DNA of 64,000 nucleotides from Meiothermus cerbereus DSM 11376 (GCF_000620065.1 NZ_KK211062.1:62001-126000), one strand, 5' to 3'; positions 32,262 to 41,293 are shown, counted from the first letter of the stretch. Notes: generated from the letters alone by a model not told the origin. Program-made: numbers and translations.

Positions 32262-33442
32262 CCCTGTCCACCCCACAGTTACTGAGCCATGTGGTGGCCT
32301 TCGTACGTAGCCTGCGAAGCGAGGGCATGGTGGTTACGCCAGGGCAGACCGCTACCTTTGCCAGGGCCTTAGGGGAGATTTCCATCTTTGACCCGGAGGC
32401 TTTTTTCTATGCGGCCCAGAGCACCCTCCTGACCCGGCAGGAAGACCGGGCTAAGTTTGCCGAAGCGTTTCGCAAGTTCTGGCAACACCTTGGCCTGGAA
32501 CGTTTTCCAGCAGAGCTGCTCAATCAGGCCCCGCTACCTCCCAAAAAAGAGCAAAAGGCCCGGCCCGGCGAGGTGGGGCGCGAGCCGCGCTCCTCGGAGC
32601 GAAGCTCCAACCAACCCCAGCCCGTGGTGGATCGCGCCCTTACCTTCTCCGAGACCGAGGTGCTCAAGCAAAAGCGCTTCGACCAGATGAGTGAAGCCGA
32701 GCTCGAGGCCGCCCGCAGGCTGCTGTATGGCTTCGTATGGAACCCCCCCGAGCGGCGTACCCGCCGTCTGAAAGCCCGCGGCAAAGAGCAACTCGATCTA
32801 CGCAAGAGTTTTCGTCGCGCCCTCAAACACCAGGGCGAGCTGGTGGTGCTCGAACAGCGTTCCCGCAAACACAAACCCCGCCCCATCGTGGCCCTGGCCG
32901 ACGTTTCGGGCTCTATGGAGCGCTACGCGCGGATGCTGCTGCACTTTCTACACGCTTTTTCCCTCGAGCAAACCCGCCAGGGGGTGCGCCAGGTCGAGAG
33001 CTTTACCTTTGGCACGCGCCTGACCCGCATCACCCGCACCCTCAAAAAACGCAGCGTGGACGCTGCTTTGAGTGAGGTGGGGCAGCAGGTCAAGGACTGG
33101 TCGGGCGGCACCCGCATCGGGGCCTGCCTGCACAGCTTCAACCAGAGCTGGGCCAAGCGGGTGCTGGGCCGGGGGGCCATCGTGCTGGTCATCTCCGACG
33201 GCTGGGACCAGGGCGACCCCGAGCTGCTGGCCTTCGAGATGGAGCGCCTGCAGAAGTCCTGCCACCGCCTGATCTGGCTCAACCCGCTTTTGGGCACCCC
33301 CGGCTACCAGCCCCTCACCCGCGGCCTGGTGGCGGCCCTGCCCTACATCGACGACTTTCTGCCGGTACACAACCTGAACAGCCTGGAGATGCTGGTGGAG
33401 GTCTTGCAGGGGCTCGAGCGACGCCCCGGCAGTGCCCACTGA
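32258..33442 (+). CDS. coxE: CoxE-like von Willebrand factor A domain protein
   Basis: A 394-residue cytosolic protein. The N-terminal half is helical and contains a basic, Pro-rich linker. The C-terminal half is a VWA domain with a metal-ion-dependent adhesion site DVSGS (215-219), the conserved Thr in GGTRIG and the Asp in VISDGWD. CoxE proteins partner with the MoxR-type ATPase CoxD, in the same way as other MoxR/VWA pairs, for maturation of a large metalloenzyme. The start ATG overlaps the coxD stop (ATGA), so translation is coupled. It is the last gene of the operon and is followed by a convergent subtilase gene. Confidence 0.92.
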   Translation: MTLSTPQLLSHVVAFVRSLRSEGMVVTPGQTATFARALGEISIFDPEAFFYAAQSTLLTRQEDRAKFAEAFRKFWQHLGLERFPAELLNQAPLPPKKEQKARPGEVGREPRSSERSSNQPQPVVDRALTFSETEVLKQKRFDQMSEAELEAARRLLYGFVWNPPERRTRRLKARGKEQLDLRKSFRRALKHQGELVVLEQRSRKHKPRPIVALADVSGSMERYARMLLHFLHAFSLEQTRQGVRQVESFTFGTRLTRITRTLKKRSVDAALSEVGQQVKDWSGGTRIGACLHSFNQSWAKRVLGRGAIVLVISDGWDQGDPELLAFEMERLQKSCHRLIWLNPLLGTPGYQPLTRGLVAALPYIDDFLPVHNLNSLEMLVEVLQGLERRPGSAH

Positions 33443-33496
33443 TATGAAATCTCGCCAGCTTGTTCTCATAATGCAGAGCCTGAGCGATAGCGGGTC

Positions 33497-33580
33497 TTCC
33501 CTGAGCCTGTCGAAGGGAACACCCTGGGATGGAGGCCCGTATTGCCGTTGGGGCGTTGGCTTCGACAAGCTCAGCCAACC
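33497..33580. repeat. REP-like inverted doublet
   Basis: Two hairpins share one core in opposite orientations: TTCCCT-GAGCCTGTCGA-AGGGAA (33497-33519) and GTTGGCT-TCGACAAGCTC-AGCCAAC (33556-33580). The cores are near-perfect complements while the arms differ, as in BIME-type repeats. They lie between the convergent coxE and subtilase genes. Confidence 0.6.
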
Positions 33581-33681
33581 TTATCGCACCCTTCACAGAC
33601 GTAGCCTCCCACCCTGGAGGCAACTGTGCTGTGTAGGACACAAAGTGCAGTTTCCAAACGACCCTGCCCCAAGCATAGCCA

Positions 33682-33705
33682 AAACGCCCGCCAAGAAAGG
33701 CGGGC
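33682..33705 (-). terminator. intrinsic terminator of the subtilase gene
   Basis: A 7-bp stem, GCCCGCC with GGCGGGC, has a 6-nt loop and is followed on the minus strand by GTTTTGG, 26 nt after the stop codon. Confidence 0.65.
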
Positions 33706-33731
33706 GCGGGTCTAGGGATTGGTAGCAACAA

Positions 33732-34943
33732 TCAGTAATTGCTGTACAGCAGCAGGTTGGGCGAACGCCGCCCGGCGTTGCTCACCACACCCGAAGTGGC
33801 GTTGCCCACAATGGCGTTGCGCACGGTGGCGGGGCTGGCACTGGGGTTGCTTTGCAGGTACAAAGCCGCTACCCCGGCCACATGGGGGGTGGCCATCGAG
33901 GTTCCGCTGATGGTGTTGGTCGAGGTGTCGCTGCTAATCCAGGCCGAGGTGATGGAAGAGCCGGGGGCGAAGAGGTCGAGGCAGCTACCGTAGTTGGAAT
34001 AGGAGGCCCTGGCGTCGGTGGAGGTGGTGGCCCCCACGGTAATGCCTGCAGTGACGCGGGCTGGCGAGAACTGGCAGGCGTCGCGGTTGCTGTTACCTGC
34101 GGCCAGGGCAAAGGTAATCCCGGCGTTGATGGCGTTATTGACCGCGGTATCGAGGGCGCTCGAGGCCCCTCCACCCAGGCTCATGTTGGCCACCGCCGGC
34201 TTTTGGGCGTTCTGCCGTACCCAGTCCACCCCGGCAATCACGCCCGAGTTGGTACCCGAGCCGCTGCAATCCAAGACCCGCACGGCGTACAGGCGCACGT
34301 TCTTGGCTACGCCATACACCGAACCCCCCACCGTCCCGGCCACATGGGTTCCGTGGCCGTTGCAGTCGTTGCCGTTCTGGCCATCGCCAATTGCGTCAAA
34401 AGCCACCGCTGCGCGGCCCCCAAACTCGCTGTGGCTCACGCGGATTCCGGTGTCGATGATGTAGGCATGTACGCCGCTGCCGGTGTTGCTGTAGGTAAAG
34501 GTGCCGCTCAGGGGCAGGGCCCGCTGGTCAATGCGATCCAGGCCCCAGGTCGCACCCGTCTGGGTCGCATCAATAGACATAATCTGGTCGGCCTCAATGT
34601 AGGCCACCCTGGGATCCTGGCGCAAGGCCGCCAAGTTCTCTGGGGAAAGTCTGGCCGCAAGCCCCTGCAAAGCAGCGGTGTAGACCTGCTGCACCCTGGC
34701 ATCGGGAGCAAGTCCGAGGCCCTCGAGTTCACGCTGCAGGGTAACACCTCTACCCAAACCTGCTTTCAGGCTCTGCAAAGAAGCCAGCACGTTGGCGTCA
34801 TCCTTGTAGACCACAATGTACTGACCCTGGATGGCATTGGGGTTGTCGAGGCCCAACACCGGAGCCAGGTTATCGGTGGTTGCGCGGTTGCCACAGGCCG
34901 CCAGCGCCAGCAGTAAAACGAGCCAAGCAAAACGAAGATACAT
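33732..34943 (-). CDS. aqualysin-like subtilisin-family serine protease, lipoprotein
   Basis: A 403-residue secreted protease of the proteinase K/aqualysin group. The signal peptide ends in a lipobox (LALAAC), so the precursor is probably lipid-anchored. Residues about 20-125 form an I9-type propeptide that folds and inhibits the enzyme. The catalytic triad is Asp in YIIDTGI, His in GHGTHVAG and Ser in SGTSMATPHVAG; the oxyanion Asn is in ALAAGNSN. Four Cys (DCNG, LDCSG, DACQ, GSCL) match the two disulfides of aqualysin. The C-terminal secretion domain of aqualysin I is absent. The ATG at 34943 is chosen because GGAGG lies 9 nt upstream; a TTG at 34949 is an alternative. Confidence 0.92.
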   Translation of the reverse strand: MYLRFAWLVLLLALAACGNRATTDNLAPVLGLDNPNAIQGQYIVVYKDDANVLASLQSLKAGLGRGVTLQRELEGLGLAPDARVQQVYTAALQGLAARLSPENLAALRQDPRVAYIEADQIMSIDATQTGATWGLDRIDQRALPLSGTFTYSNTGSGVHAYIIDTGIRVSHSEFGGRAAVAFDAIGDGQNGNDCNGHGTHVAGTVGGSVYGVAKNVRLYAVRVLDCSGSGTNSGVIAGVDWVRQNAQKPAVANMSLGGGASSALDTAVNNAINAGITFALAAGNSNRDACQFSPARVTAGITVGATTSTDARASYSNYGSCLDLFAPGSSITSAWISSDTSTNTISGTSMATPHVAGVAALYLQSNPSASPATVRNAIVGNATSGVVSNAGRRSPNLLLYSNY

Positions 34944-35044
34944 CGCCAAGAACCTCCAGGAGCTGGATTAACTTTGGGTCTGATACCCGCAGAAAGTATA
35001 CACTTCCTGGCGCAAATGTGGTGCTTTAGCAAAACAACCCTCAA

Positions 35045-36706
35045 CTACACCTGAAAAACACCCAGGCGCATCGGCTCCCGCACGGGGTTGAGCGCGCAGA
35101 CCTCGAGGCTCCGGATCAGGCGCTCGCGGGTCTCGTGGGGAAAGATCACTTCGTCCACCCAGAGCCGGGCGGCGGCGTAGCGCGGGTCGAGGGTCTCTTC
35201 GTAGCGGGCCTTGATGCGCTCGTAGAGTTCGACCAGGTCTTCCTCGGTGGGCTTGCGCCCCTCGCGCTCGAGCTTGGCCAGCTCGATCTCCATCAGGGTC
35301 TTGGCCGCGGCGTTGCCACTCATCACGGCATACTTGGCCGAAGGCCAGGCATAGATAAAGCGGGGGGCGTAGGCCTTGCCGGCCATGGCGTAGTTGCCCG
35401 CACCAAACGAACCCCCGGTGATGAGGGTAATCTTGGGCACCACCGAGTTGGAGACCGCGTTCACCAGCTTAGCCCCCCGTCGAATAATGCCCTGTTGCTC
35501 AGACTCCTTACCCACCATAAAGCCGGTCACGTCCATCAGGAACAACAGGGGAATGAAGCGCTGGTTGACCTCGAGGATGAACCGGGCGGCCTTGTCGGCG
35601 GCCTCGGCATAAATCACCCCCCCTACCTCGATCTTGCCGGATTTTTTGATGATGAGCCGCTGGTTGGCCACAATCCCCAGCGGGAAGCCCCCCAGCCGGG
35701 CGTAGCCGCACACCAGGGTCTGGCCGTACTCGGCCTTGTACTCGTGGAACTCGGAGCCGTCCACCAGCCGGGCAATCACCTCTTTTACGTCGTAGGGTCT
35801 GGAACCATCGGGCGATACCAGCCCATACAGGTCTTCCGGGGGGTGAAAGGGCTCCACCTCGCTTTTGCGCTCTGCTGCCCAGGGGGCCAGGGTTGGCTGG
35901 GCGTAGAGCGAGGCCAGAGCGCGGATGCGGGCAATGGCTGCTTCATCGTCCTTCTCGTAAAAGTCCACCGTGCCCGAGACCTCGGCGTGCATCCGTGCCC
36001 CGCCCAGTTCGTCCGAACCCACCTCCTGCCCGATGGCCGCCTTGACCAGGGCCGGCCCAGCCAGGTAAAGCCCCGAACCCTCGGTCATAATCAGCACATC
36101 GGTCATCAGGGGCAGGTAGGCCCCCCCGGCCACGCAGTTGCCCATGATGGCCGAGATCTGCGGGATGCCCAGGGCGTTCATGCGGGCGTTCAGGTAGAAA
36201 ATGCGGCCAAAGTCGTCCTGGTCGGGGAATACCTCGTCTTGCAGGGGCAGGAAGACCCCTGCCGAGTCCACCAGGTAGACCGTGGGCAGGTGGTTCTCGA
36301 GGGCAATGGTCTGGGCCCTAATGACCTTTTTGGCGGTGATGGGAAAAAAGGCCCCCGCCTTGACGGTGGCGTCGTTGGCGATAATCATCCAGTCCCGACC
36401 AGCGATTTTGCCAATGGCGGTCACCACCCCACCCCCCGGGGCACCCCCCCATTCGGCGTACATCTGCCAGCCCGCATAGCCCAGGATTTCCTCGAGCTCG
36501 CTGCCAGGATCAATCAGGCGGGCCATCCGCTCTCGAGCCGTCAGGCGACCCCTGGCGTGCTGGCGCTCTATGGCCTTGGGGCCCCCACCCTGGCGCACCT
36601 GTTCCAGCGAGGTGCGAAAATCGGCCAGGAGCCGTACCCAGGCATCCTTGTTTTGCTTGAAGGTAGACGATTCGCGCTCCTTGGGGCTGATGTGGCTTTG
36701 CATCAT
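35045..36706 (-). CDS. acyl-CoA carboxylase carboxyltransferase (beta) subunit, MccB-like
   Basis: A 553-residue biotin-dependent carboxyltransferase subunit. It transfers CO2 from carboxybiotin to an acyl-CoA. Both crotonase-like halves are present, with glycine-rich oxyanion segments NCVAGGAYLP and GSFGAGNYAM-(A)GKAY. The segment VDSAGVFLPLQDEVFPDQDDFGRIFY and the overall length are those of methylcrotonyl-CoA carboxylase beta chains, used in leucine breakdown, though geranyl-CoA or propionyl-CoA enzymes cannot be excluded. The biotin-carboxylase partner is not in the window. A TAGACT box at 36713-36718 ends 6 nt before the first of two adjacent ATG codons. It is divergent from tpiA. Confidence 0.9.
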   Translation of the reverse strand: MMQSHISPKERESSTFKQNKDAWVRLLADFRTSLEQVRQGGGPKAIERQHARGRLTARERMARLIDPGSELEEILGYAGWQMYAEWGGAPGGGVVTAIGKIAGRDWMIIANDATVKAGAFFPITAKKVIRAQTIALENHLPTVYLVDSAGVFLPLQDEVFPDQDDFGRIFYLNARMNALGIPQISAIMGNCVAGGAYLPLMTDVLIMTEGSGLYLAGPALVKAAIGQEVGSDELGGARMHAEVSGTVDFYEKDDEAAIARIRALASLYAQPTLAPWAAERKSEVEPFHPPEDLYGLVSPDGSRPYDVKEVIARLVDGSEFHEYKAEYGQTLVCGYARLGGFPLGIVANQRLIIKKSGKIEVGGVIYAEAADKAARFILEVNQRFIPLLFLMDVTGFMVGKESEQQGIIRRGAKLVNAVSNSVVPKITLITGGSFGAGNYAMAGKAYAPRFIYAWPSAKYAVMSGNAAAKTLMEIELAKLEREGRKPTEEDLVELYERIKARYEETLDPRYAAARLWVDEVIFPHETRERLIRSLEVCALNPVREPMRLGVFQV

Positions 36707-36712
36707 GACAGA

Positions 36713-36718
36713 AGTCTA
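36713..36718 (-). promoter_or_regulatory. -10 box (TAGACT) of the carboxyltransferase gene
   Basis: Ends 6 nt before the ATG at 36706, a leaderless arrangement. No Shine-Dalgarno sequence is present. Confidence 0.5.
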
Positions 36719-36813
36719 CCGTTTTTCTGTCGGTGGGTTGTAATTCCGTCAGGTTTGTAAGCGTCCTCAACCCAACCAAGGGCCAGCAAAAACGCATCTT
36801 GAAGGCTTTGCCG

Positions 36814-36819
36814 TATGAT
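36814..36819 (+). promoter_or_regulatory. -10 box (TATGAT) of tpiA
   Basis: Ends 9 nt before the ATG at 36829 and so supports that start over the in-frame upstream one at 36733. Confidence 0.5.
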
Positions 36820-36828
36820 GACCGCAAT

Positions 36829-37575
36829 ATGCGCAAACGACTCGTCGCAGGCAACTGGAAAATGTACAAAACCCCCACCGAGGCCCGGATGTGGTTTCGC
36901 GACTTGGTCGCAAAGCTACCCCAGACCCAGGCCGAACCGGCTTTGCTGGTGCCATTTACCCATCTGCCCTACGCGGCGGAAATCCTCGAGGGCCACGGGG
37001 TGTACTGGGGTGCGCAGGACGTCTCGGCCCACAACGAAGGTGCGTACACCGGCGAAGTTTCAGCAAAAATGCTGGCCGACCTGGCCTGCAAGTACACCAT
37101 TGTGGGGCACTCCGAGCGGCGCAGCTACCACGCTGAGTCGGACGCGCTGGTAGCGCAGAAAGCCCGCCGCCTGCTGGAGCATGGGATAGTCCCCATCCTC
37201 TGCGTGGGCGAACCCCTGGAAGTCCGCGAGGCCGGCCATCATGTTGAATACACCCTGCGTCAGCTGGAGGGAAGCCTGGAAGGGGTTCATCCCCCCTCGG
37301 CCTCGAGCCTGGTGATTGCCTACGAGCCGGTCTGGGCCATCGGTACCGGAAAAACCGCCACCCCCGAGGACGCCGAAGCCATGCACCGCGCCATTCGGGG
37401 CTGGCTGGCGGGCCGCTACAGCTCGGACTTCGCCGACCAACTGCGGATCCTATATGGCGGTTCGGTCAAGCCCGATAATGCTACGGCCCTGTTCTCCCAG
37501 CCCAACATCGACGGCGGACTGGTCGGAGGGGCCAGCCTGAAGCTCGAGGACTACATTAAACTGCTCTTGGCTTAA
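36829..37575 (+). CDS. tpiA: triosephosphate isomerase
   Basis: A 248-residue TIM-barrel enzyme interconverting dihydroxyacetone phosphate and glyceraldehyde 3-phosphate in glycolysis and gluconeogenesis. Catalytic Lys11 is in AGNWKMYK, the electrophilic His is in VGHSERR, the base Glu is in [11 protein letters not shown], and the phosphate loop is YGGSVKPDN. The length is normal. The start at 36829 gives the standard N-terminus ([12 protein letters not shown]); a longer reading would add 32 unrelated residues. The MliC-like gene follows after 11 nt with its own ribosome site and is probably cotranscribed. Confidence 0.97.
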   Translation: MRKRLVAGNWKMYKTPTEARMWFRDLVAKLPQTQAEPALLVPFTHLPYAAEILEGHGVYWGAQDVSAHNEGAYTGEVSAKMLADLACKYTIVGHSERRSYHAESDALVAQKARRLLEHGIVPILCVGEPLEVREAGHHVEYTLRQLEGSLEGVHPPSASSLVIAYEPVWAIGTGKTATPEDAEAMHRAIRGWLAGRYSSDFADQLRILYGGSVKPDNATALFSQPNIDGGLVGGASLKLEDYIKLLLA

Positions 37576-37586
37576 CCGGAGGAACT

Positions 37587-37910
37587 ATGCGTGCGTGGAT
37601 GTGGAGCATGTGGGTGTTCGTTGGCCTGCTGGGCCTGGCCCAGTCTGCGGAGGTGGTGCAACGCACCTACCGCTGTGCCGGGGGTGTGCAGATTCGGGCC
37701 GTCTACCAAAACAACTTCGACCGGGTGGGGGTGGTGTTCAACAACCAGACCTACGGCCCGTTATTTCAGGTAGAGGCGGCCTCGGGTGTCAAGTATTCCG
37801 ATGGTAGGGCCACCTGGTGGCTAAAAGGCAGTGGGTCTTCCGAGGAAGCCATGCTAATTAGCGAGCGCGCAGGTAGGATACTAGCCAAAGCGTGCAAGCC
37901 CGTGCGCTAA
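37587..37910 (+). CDS. secreted MliC-like lysozyme-inhibitor family protein
   Basis: A 107-residue exported protein. Residues 1-21 form a signal peptide with an Ala-Ser-Ala-like cleavage region (GLAQSAEVV). The mature part shows the MliC/PliC pattern: RTYRCAGGVQIRAVY near the start, VEAASGVKYSDGRATWWLKG in the middle (the 'SGxxYxDG..xWxxKG' signature) and a closing Cys (KACKPV) that can pair with the first Cys. The family inhibits c-type lysozymes through the conserved SG loop, but in a thermophile the target is unclear. It lacks a lipobox Cys at the cleavage site. GGAGG lies 6 nt before the ATG. It follows tpiA by 11 nt. Confidence 0.78.
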   Translation: MRAWMWSMWVFVGLLGLAQSAEVVQRTYRCAGGVQIRAVYQNNFDRVGVVFNNQTYGPLFQVEAASGVKYSDGRATWWLKGSGSSEEAMLISERAGRILAKACKPVR

Positions 37911-37963
37911 AGCTCGGCTTTTAGGCCGTACAGCAATGTTACCAACCGGTGGATGGTATGCGG

Positions 37964-37969
37964 TAGACT
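37964..37969 (+). promoter_or_regulatory. -10 box (TAGACT) of the aminotransferase gene
   Basis: Ends 8 nt before the ATG at 37978 and supports it over the in-frame ATG at 37936. Confidence 0.45.
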
Positions 37970-37977
37970 TTTTGCAC

Positions 37978-39102
37978 ATGGCCAGCCTTCATTCGCGCAC
38001 CCAGCTTTCAAAAGAGAGCATCTTTGCCCACATGAGCCGCCTGGCCGCAGCGCATGGGGCCATCAACCTGGGGCAGGGTTTTCCCTCCAATCCGCCGCCC
38101 GCTTTTTTGCTCGAGGCCGCTCAGCGGGCCATCGGTGTGGTTGACCAGTACACCCCGCCCATCGGCTTACCCAGGCTGCGTGAGGCGGTTGCCGAAGACC
38201 TGGGGGTTTCACCTGAGGATGTGGTCATCACCGCAGGGGGCACCGAGGCCCTGCACGCGCTGGCCGAGTCGCTGTACGGCCCCGGTGACGAAGTGGTCAT
38301 GTTCGAACCCTATTTTGATGTCTACATTCCTCAAACCCGCATAGCGGGTGCAGAGCCCAGCATGATCCCCATGCGCCTCACGGACCGCTGGGAGGTGGAT
38401 CTACCGGCGCTGGAGCGGGCCATTACGGTACGTACCCAGGCCATTTTGCTCACCAACCCATACAACCCCACCGGCTCGGTATTCTCCCGCAGCGAGGCCG
38501 AACAAATTGCGGCCCTGGCCCGCAAGCACGACCTCTGGATCATCAGCGATGAGGTCTACGACGAGCTCTATTTTGCAGAGCCTCCCGTCCGTTTCCGTGA
38601 GCTCGCGCCGGAGCGGGTCTTTACGGTGGGCTCGGCGGGCAAGCGCCTCGAGGCCACCGGCTGGCGCATTGGCTGGATTGTAACCCCGCCCGGTCTGGCC
38701 TCAAAGATAGCCGGAATGCGCCAGTGGAGCAGTTTTTGCTCGGCAGCCCCCCTCCAGGCGGCAGTAGCCGAAGCCCTGCCGATTGCCCGCAAAACGGGCT
38801 TCTATCAGGAGCTGCGCGAGAGCTATGGTCGGCGCAAGGACTTGCTCGAGCAGGGCCTGAGGTCGCTGGGCCTCAAAACCTTTGCCCCCGCCGGAACCTA
38901 TTTTCTGACCGCCCTCCTGCCCGATCTCGACGCCGAGCGGCTGGTGCAGGAGGCTGGGGTAGCCATCATTCCCGGTTCGGCGTTCTACCTGCAAAACCCG
39001 GCCCCCAGGGGTCTGTTCCGCTTTGCCTTTTGCAAGACCGCCGATGAAATTGTTCAGGCCCTCGAGCGCTTGGAGCGCTATTTGAAACAAATCAAGGCCT
39101 GA
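37978..39102 (+). CDS. PLP-dependent class I/II aminotransferase
   Basis: A 374-residue fold-type I aminotransferase. The substrate-carboxylate Arg lies near the C-terminus (FRFAFCK), the PLP-ring Asp/Tyr are in IISDEVYDELYF, the cofactor Asn is in TNPYNPTG, and the Schiff-base Lys is in GSAGKRLEATGWRIGW. The N-terminal INLGQGFPSNPPP motif is typical of the methionine/kynurenine/glutamine transaminase group (YbdL, KAT). Tryptophan catabolism is not needed to explain it; methionine salvage or broad aromatic transamination is plausible. The terminator at 39158-39178 follows. Confidence 0.9.
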   Translation: MASLHSRTQLSKESIFAHMSRLAAAHGAINLGQGFPSNPPPAFLLEAAQRAIGVVDQYTPPIGLPRLREAVAEDLGVSPEDVVITAGGTEALHALAESLYGPGDEVVMFEPYFDVYIPQTRIAGAEPSMIPMRLTDRWEVDLPALERAITVRTQAILLTNPYNPTGSVFSRSEAEQIAALARKHDLWIISDEVYDELYFAEPPVRFRELAPERVFTVGSAGKRLEATGWRIGWIVTPPGLASKIAGMRQWSSFCSAAPLQAAVAEALPIARKTGFYQELRESYGRRKDLLEQGLRSLGLKTFAPAGTYFLTALLPDLDAERLVQEAGVAIIPGSAFYLQNPAPRGLFRFAFCKTADEIVQALERLERYLKQIKA

Positions 39103-39157
39103 CTGGGCTTTGCAATGCCAAACCGTCTGACCAGAATCCTGTGGAGCCACTTGTCAG

Positions 39158-39178
39158 AACGCATGATGTGCGTTTTTT
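39158..39178 (+). terminator. intrinsic terminator after the aminotransferase gene
   Basis: A 6-bp stem, AACGCA with TGCGTT, has a TGATG loop and runs directly into TTTT. It lies 55 nt after the stop codon. Confidence 0.55.
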
Positions 39179-39250
39179 CACGATACGTTGCACGTGAAGA
39201 AATTCTGCTTTAAGCGCAGCCTGAACCCATGCAACAGGGCCATCTTGGGC

Positions 39251-39256
39251 TAAACT
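39251..39256 (+). promoter_or_regulatory. -10 box (TAAACT) of the E1 operon
   Basis: Ends 7 nt before the GTG start at 39264, consistent with a leaderless transcript. Confidence 0.5.
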
Positions 39257-39263
39257 GAACAGC

Positions 39264-40298
39264 GTGGACACAATTCAGTACCTCGACGAACAAGGCAAAC
39301 CGTTGCGGGACTTACCGCTCAGTCCCGATGAGCTGCTCCTGGGCTATCGGGCTTTGCGTCGGGCACGGCACTTCGACGAGCGCGTGCTGGTCTTGCAGCG
39401 GCAGGGACGGCTGGGGGTCTACCCACCCTTCCGGGGCCAGGAGGCCGCCCAGGTGGGCGTGGCCCTGTGCCTCAAGGCCGATCACGACTGGCTTTTGCCA
39501 AGCTACCGCGAAAGCGCAGCCGCGCTCACCTTTGGCATGCCCATCAGCAAACTCATTCTGAACTGGCGGGCCGACCCGGCGGGCTGGGGCGCGCCCCCCA
39601 ACGTCAACATGGTTCAGTTTTACATCCCCATTGCCACCCAGATACCCCAGGCCGCTGGGGTCGCTTATGCCCAGCGGCTCTTGGGAAAGGACGCTGTGGC
39701 GGCGGTGTTCATCGGTGATGGCGGCACTTCCGAAGGCGACTTTCACGAAGGGCTGAACTTTGCCTCGGTGTTCGATGCACCCTTGCTGATTGTGGTGCAG
39801 AACAACGGCTGGGCTATTAGCGTGCCCACCCACAAGCAGATGAAGGTGCCACGCATCGCCCAGAAAGCCCTGGGATACGGGATCCCGGGTGTGGTGGTGG
39901 ACGGCAACGACCTGGTAGCGGTATGGGTGGCCGCCAGGGAAGCCACAGCCAGGGCCCGCCGGGGTGAGGGCCCTACCCTGATTGAAGCGCTCACCTACCG
40001 GGTTGCTCCCCACACCTCCTCCGACGACCCCAGCCGTTACCGCAGCGAGGAAGAAACTGAGCGCTGGCTCAGGCGTGACCCCATTGTGCGCATGAAAAAC
40101 TGCCTTGTGCATCTGGGGCTGTGGAGCGATGAACAGGAGTCCGCGCTTACATCGGAGCTCGAGGCCGAATTCCTAGCTGCCGTAGAGGAGGCCGACCAGG
40201 CCCCCGAACCCAAACCCTGGGAAATTGTGGAGCAGGTCTACGCCGAGATGCAGCCCGACCAGAGAACCGCCTGGAATTATCTGCGGGAGGAAGCATGA
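39264..40298 (+). CDS. 2-oxoacid dehydrogenase E1 component, alpha subunit
   Basis: A 344-residue thiamine-diphosphate enzyme subunit that decarboxylates a 2-oxoacid. The cofactor motif is [17 protein letters not shown] closed by QNN, with a [15 protein letters not shown] loop and the SDDPSRYR active-site segment. It forms a heterotetramer with the beta subunit encoded next, overlapping by 4 nt (ATGA). Pyruvate and branched-chain oxoacids are both handled by this family and the sequence alone does not decide; the SDDPSRYR form is common in both. No E2 or E3 gene is nearby, so those partners must be elsewhere. The GTG start follows the TAAACT box by 7 nt. Confidence 0.9.
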   Translation: MDTIQYLDEQGKPLRDLPLSPDELLLGYRALRRARHFDERVLVLQRQGRLGVYPPFRGQEAAQVGVALCLKADHDWLLPSYRESAAALTFGMPISKLILNWRADPAGWGAPPNVNMVQFYIPIATQIPQAAGVAYAQRLLGKDAVAAVFIGDGGTSEGDFHEGLNFASVFDAPLLIVVQNNGWAISVPTHKQMKVPRIAQKALGYGIPGVVVDGNDLVAVWVAAREATARARRGEGPTLIEALTYRVAPHTSSDDPSRYRSEEETERWLRRDPIVRMKNCLVHLGLWSDEQESALTSELEAEFLAAVEEADQAPEPKPWEIVEQVYAEMQPDQRTAWNYLREEA

Positions 40299-41293
40299 TT
40301 GCTGAACGTGGCACTCGAGTGCTGAACAACGTGCAGGCCATCAACGAGGCCCTGGATCTGGCCCTGGCCAAAGACCCTCGGGTGGTGCTCTTTGGCGAAG
40401 ACGTGGGCACCATGGGGGGGGTGTTTCGGGCCTCGGACGGCCTGATGCAAAAGTACGGGGAGAAACGAGTTTTCGACACGCCCCTGGCCGAGAGTGGCAT
40501 CGTGGGGTTTGGGATTGGGCTGGCCCTGGCCGGGCTGCGCCCGGTGGCCGAGATTCAGTTTGCCGGGTTTTTGTACCCGGCCCTCGACCAGATTCTTTCG
40601 CACCTGGGCCGCATGCGCCACCGCACCCGCGGGCGCTTTACCATCCCCATGGTGATCCGGGCCCCCTACGGCGGCGGGGTCAAGACCCCCGAGCAGCACG
40701 CCGACAGTCCGGAGGCCATCCTGACCCACGTGCCGGGGGTCAAGGTGGTAATTCCTTCCTCGCCTGACCGGGCCAAGGGGCTTCTGCTCTCGGCCATCGA
40801 AGACCCCGACCCGGTGTTTTTCTTGGAAGCCATCAAGCTCTACCGAGGCGTCAAGGGCGAAGTACCCGAGGGCTACTACACCTTACCCATCGGAAAAGCC
40901 CGTGTGGTGCGCGAAGGCAGCGCCGCCAGCCTGTTCTGCTACGGGGGCATGGTGGAGGTCTGCCTAAAAGCCGCCGAGGTCGCCGCCCGGGAAGGGGTGG
41001 AGCTGGAGGTGGTGGACCTCGAGACCCTGGTGCCCCTGGATACCCCCACCATCCTGGCCTCGGTGCAGAAAACCGGACGGGCGGTGGTGGTCTACGAGGC
41101 CATGCGCACGGGCGGCTTTGGGGCCGAGGTGGCCGCCCGCATCGCCGAGGAAGCCCTGGACTACCTGCAAGCGCCCATCGTGCGGGTCGCCGGTTGGGAC
41201 GCCCCCTACCCCCCCTTCAGCGCAGTGGAGAACTTCTACCGCCCCGACGCCAGGCGGGTTCTGGAGGCCGTTCGCCGGGTACTGACGCACTGA
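40295..41293 (+). CDS. 2-oxoacid dehydrogenase E1 component, beta subunit
   Basis: A 332-residue partner of the E1 alpha subunit. The N-terminal pyrimidine-binding domain begins with [20 protein letters not shown]-(V)LFGEDVG, where the Glu activates thiamine diphosphate, followed by [19 protein letters not shown]. The C-terminal transketolase-C domain handles E2 contact. The translational overlap with the alpha gene keeps the two subunits equimolar. An unusually complete set of [17 protein letters not shown]-type residues lines the substrate channel, as in pyruvate and branched-chain oxoacid dehydrogenases. Confidence 0.91.
   Translation: MIAERGTRVLNNVQAINEALDLALAKDPRVVLFGEDVGTMGGVFRASDGLMQKYGEKRVFDTPLAESGIVGFGIGLALAGLRPVAEIQFAGFLYPALDQILSHLGRMRHRTRGRFTIPMVIRAPYGGGVKTPEQHADSPEAILTHVPGVKVVIPSSPDRAKGLLLSAIEDPDPVFFLEAIKLYRGVKGEVPEGYYTLPIGKARVVREGSAASLFCYGGMVEVCLKAAEVAAREGVELEVVDLETLVPLDTPTILASVQKTGRAVVVYEAMRTGGFGAEVAARIAEEALDYLQAPIVRVAGWDAPYPPFSAVENFYRPDARRVLEAVRRVLTH

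Noticed and set aside
36733-36828. An N-terminal extension of tpiA
   Set aside because: The 32 extra residues match no TIM N-terminus, and the TATGAT box ends 9 nt before the ATG at 36829.
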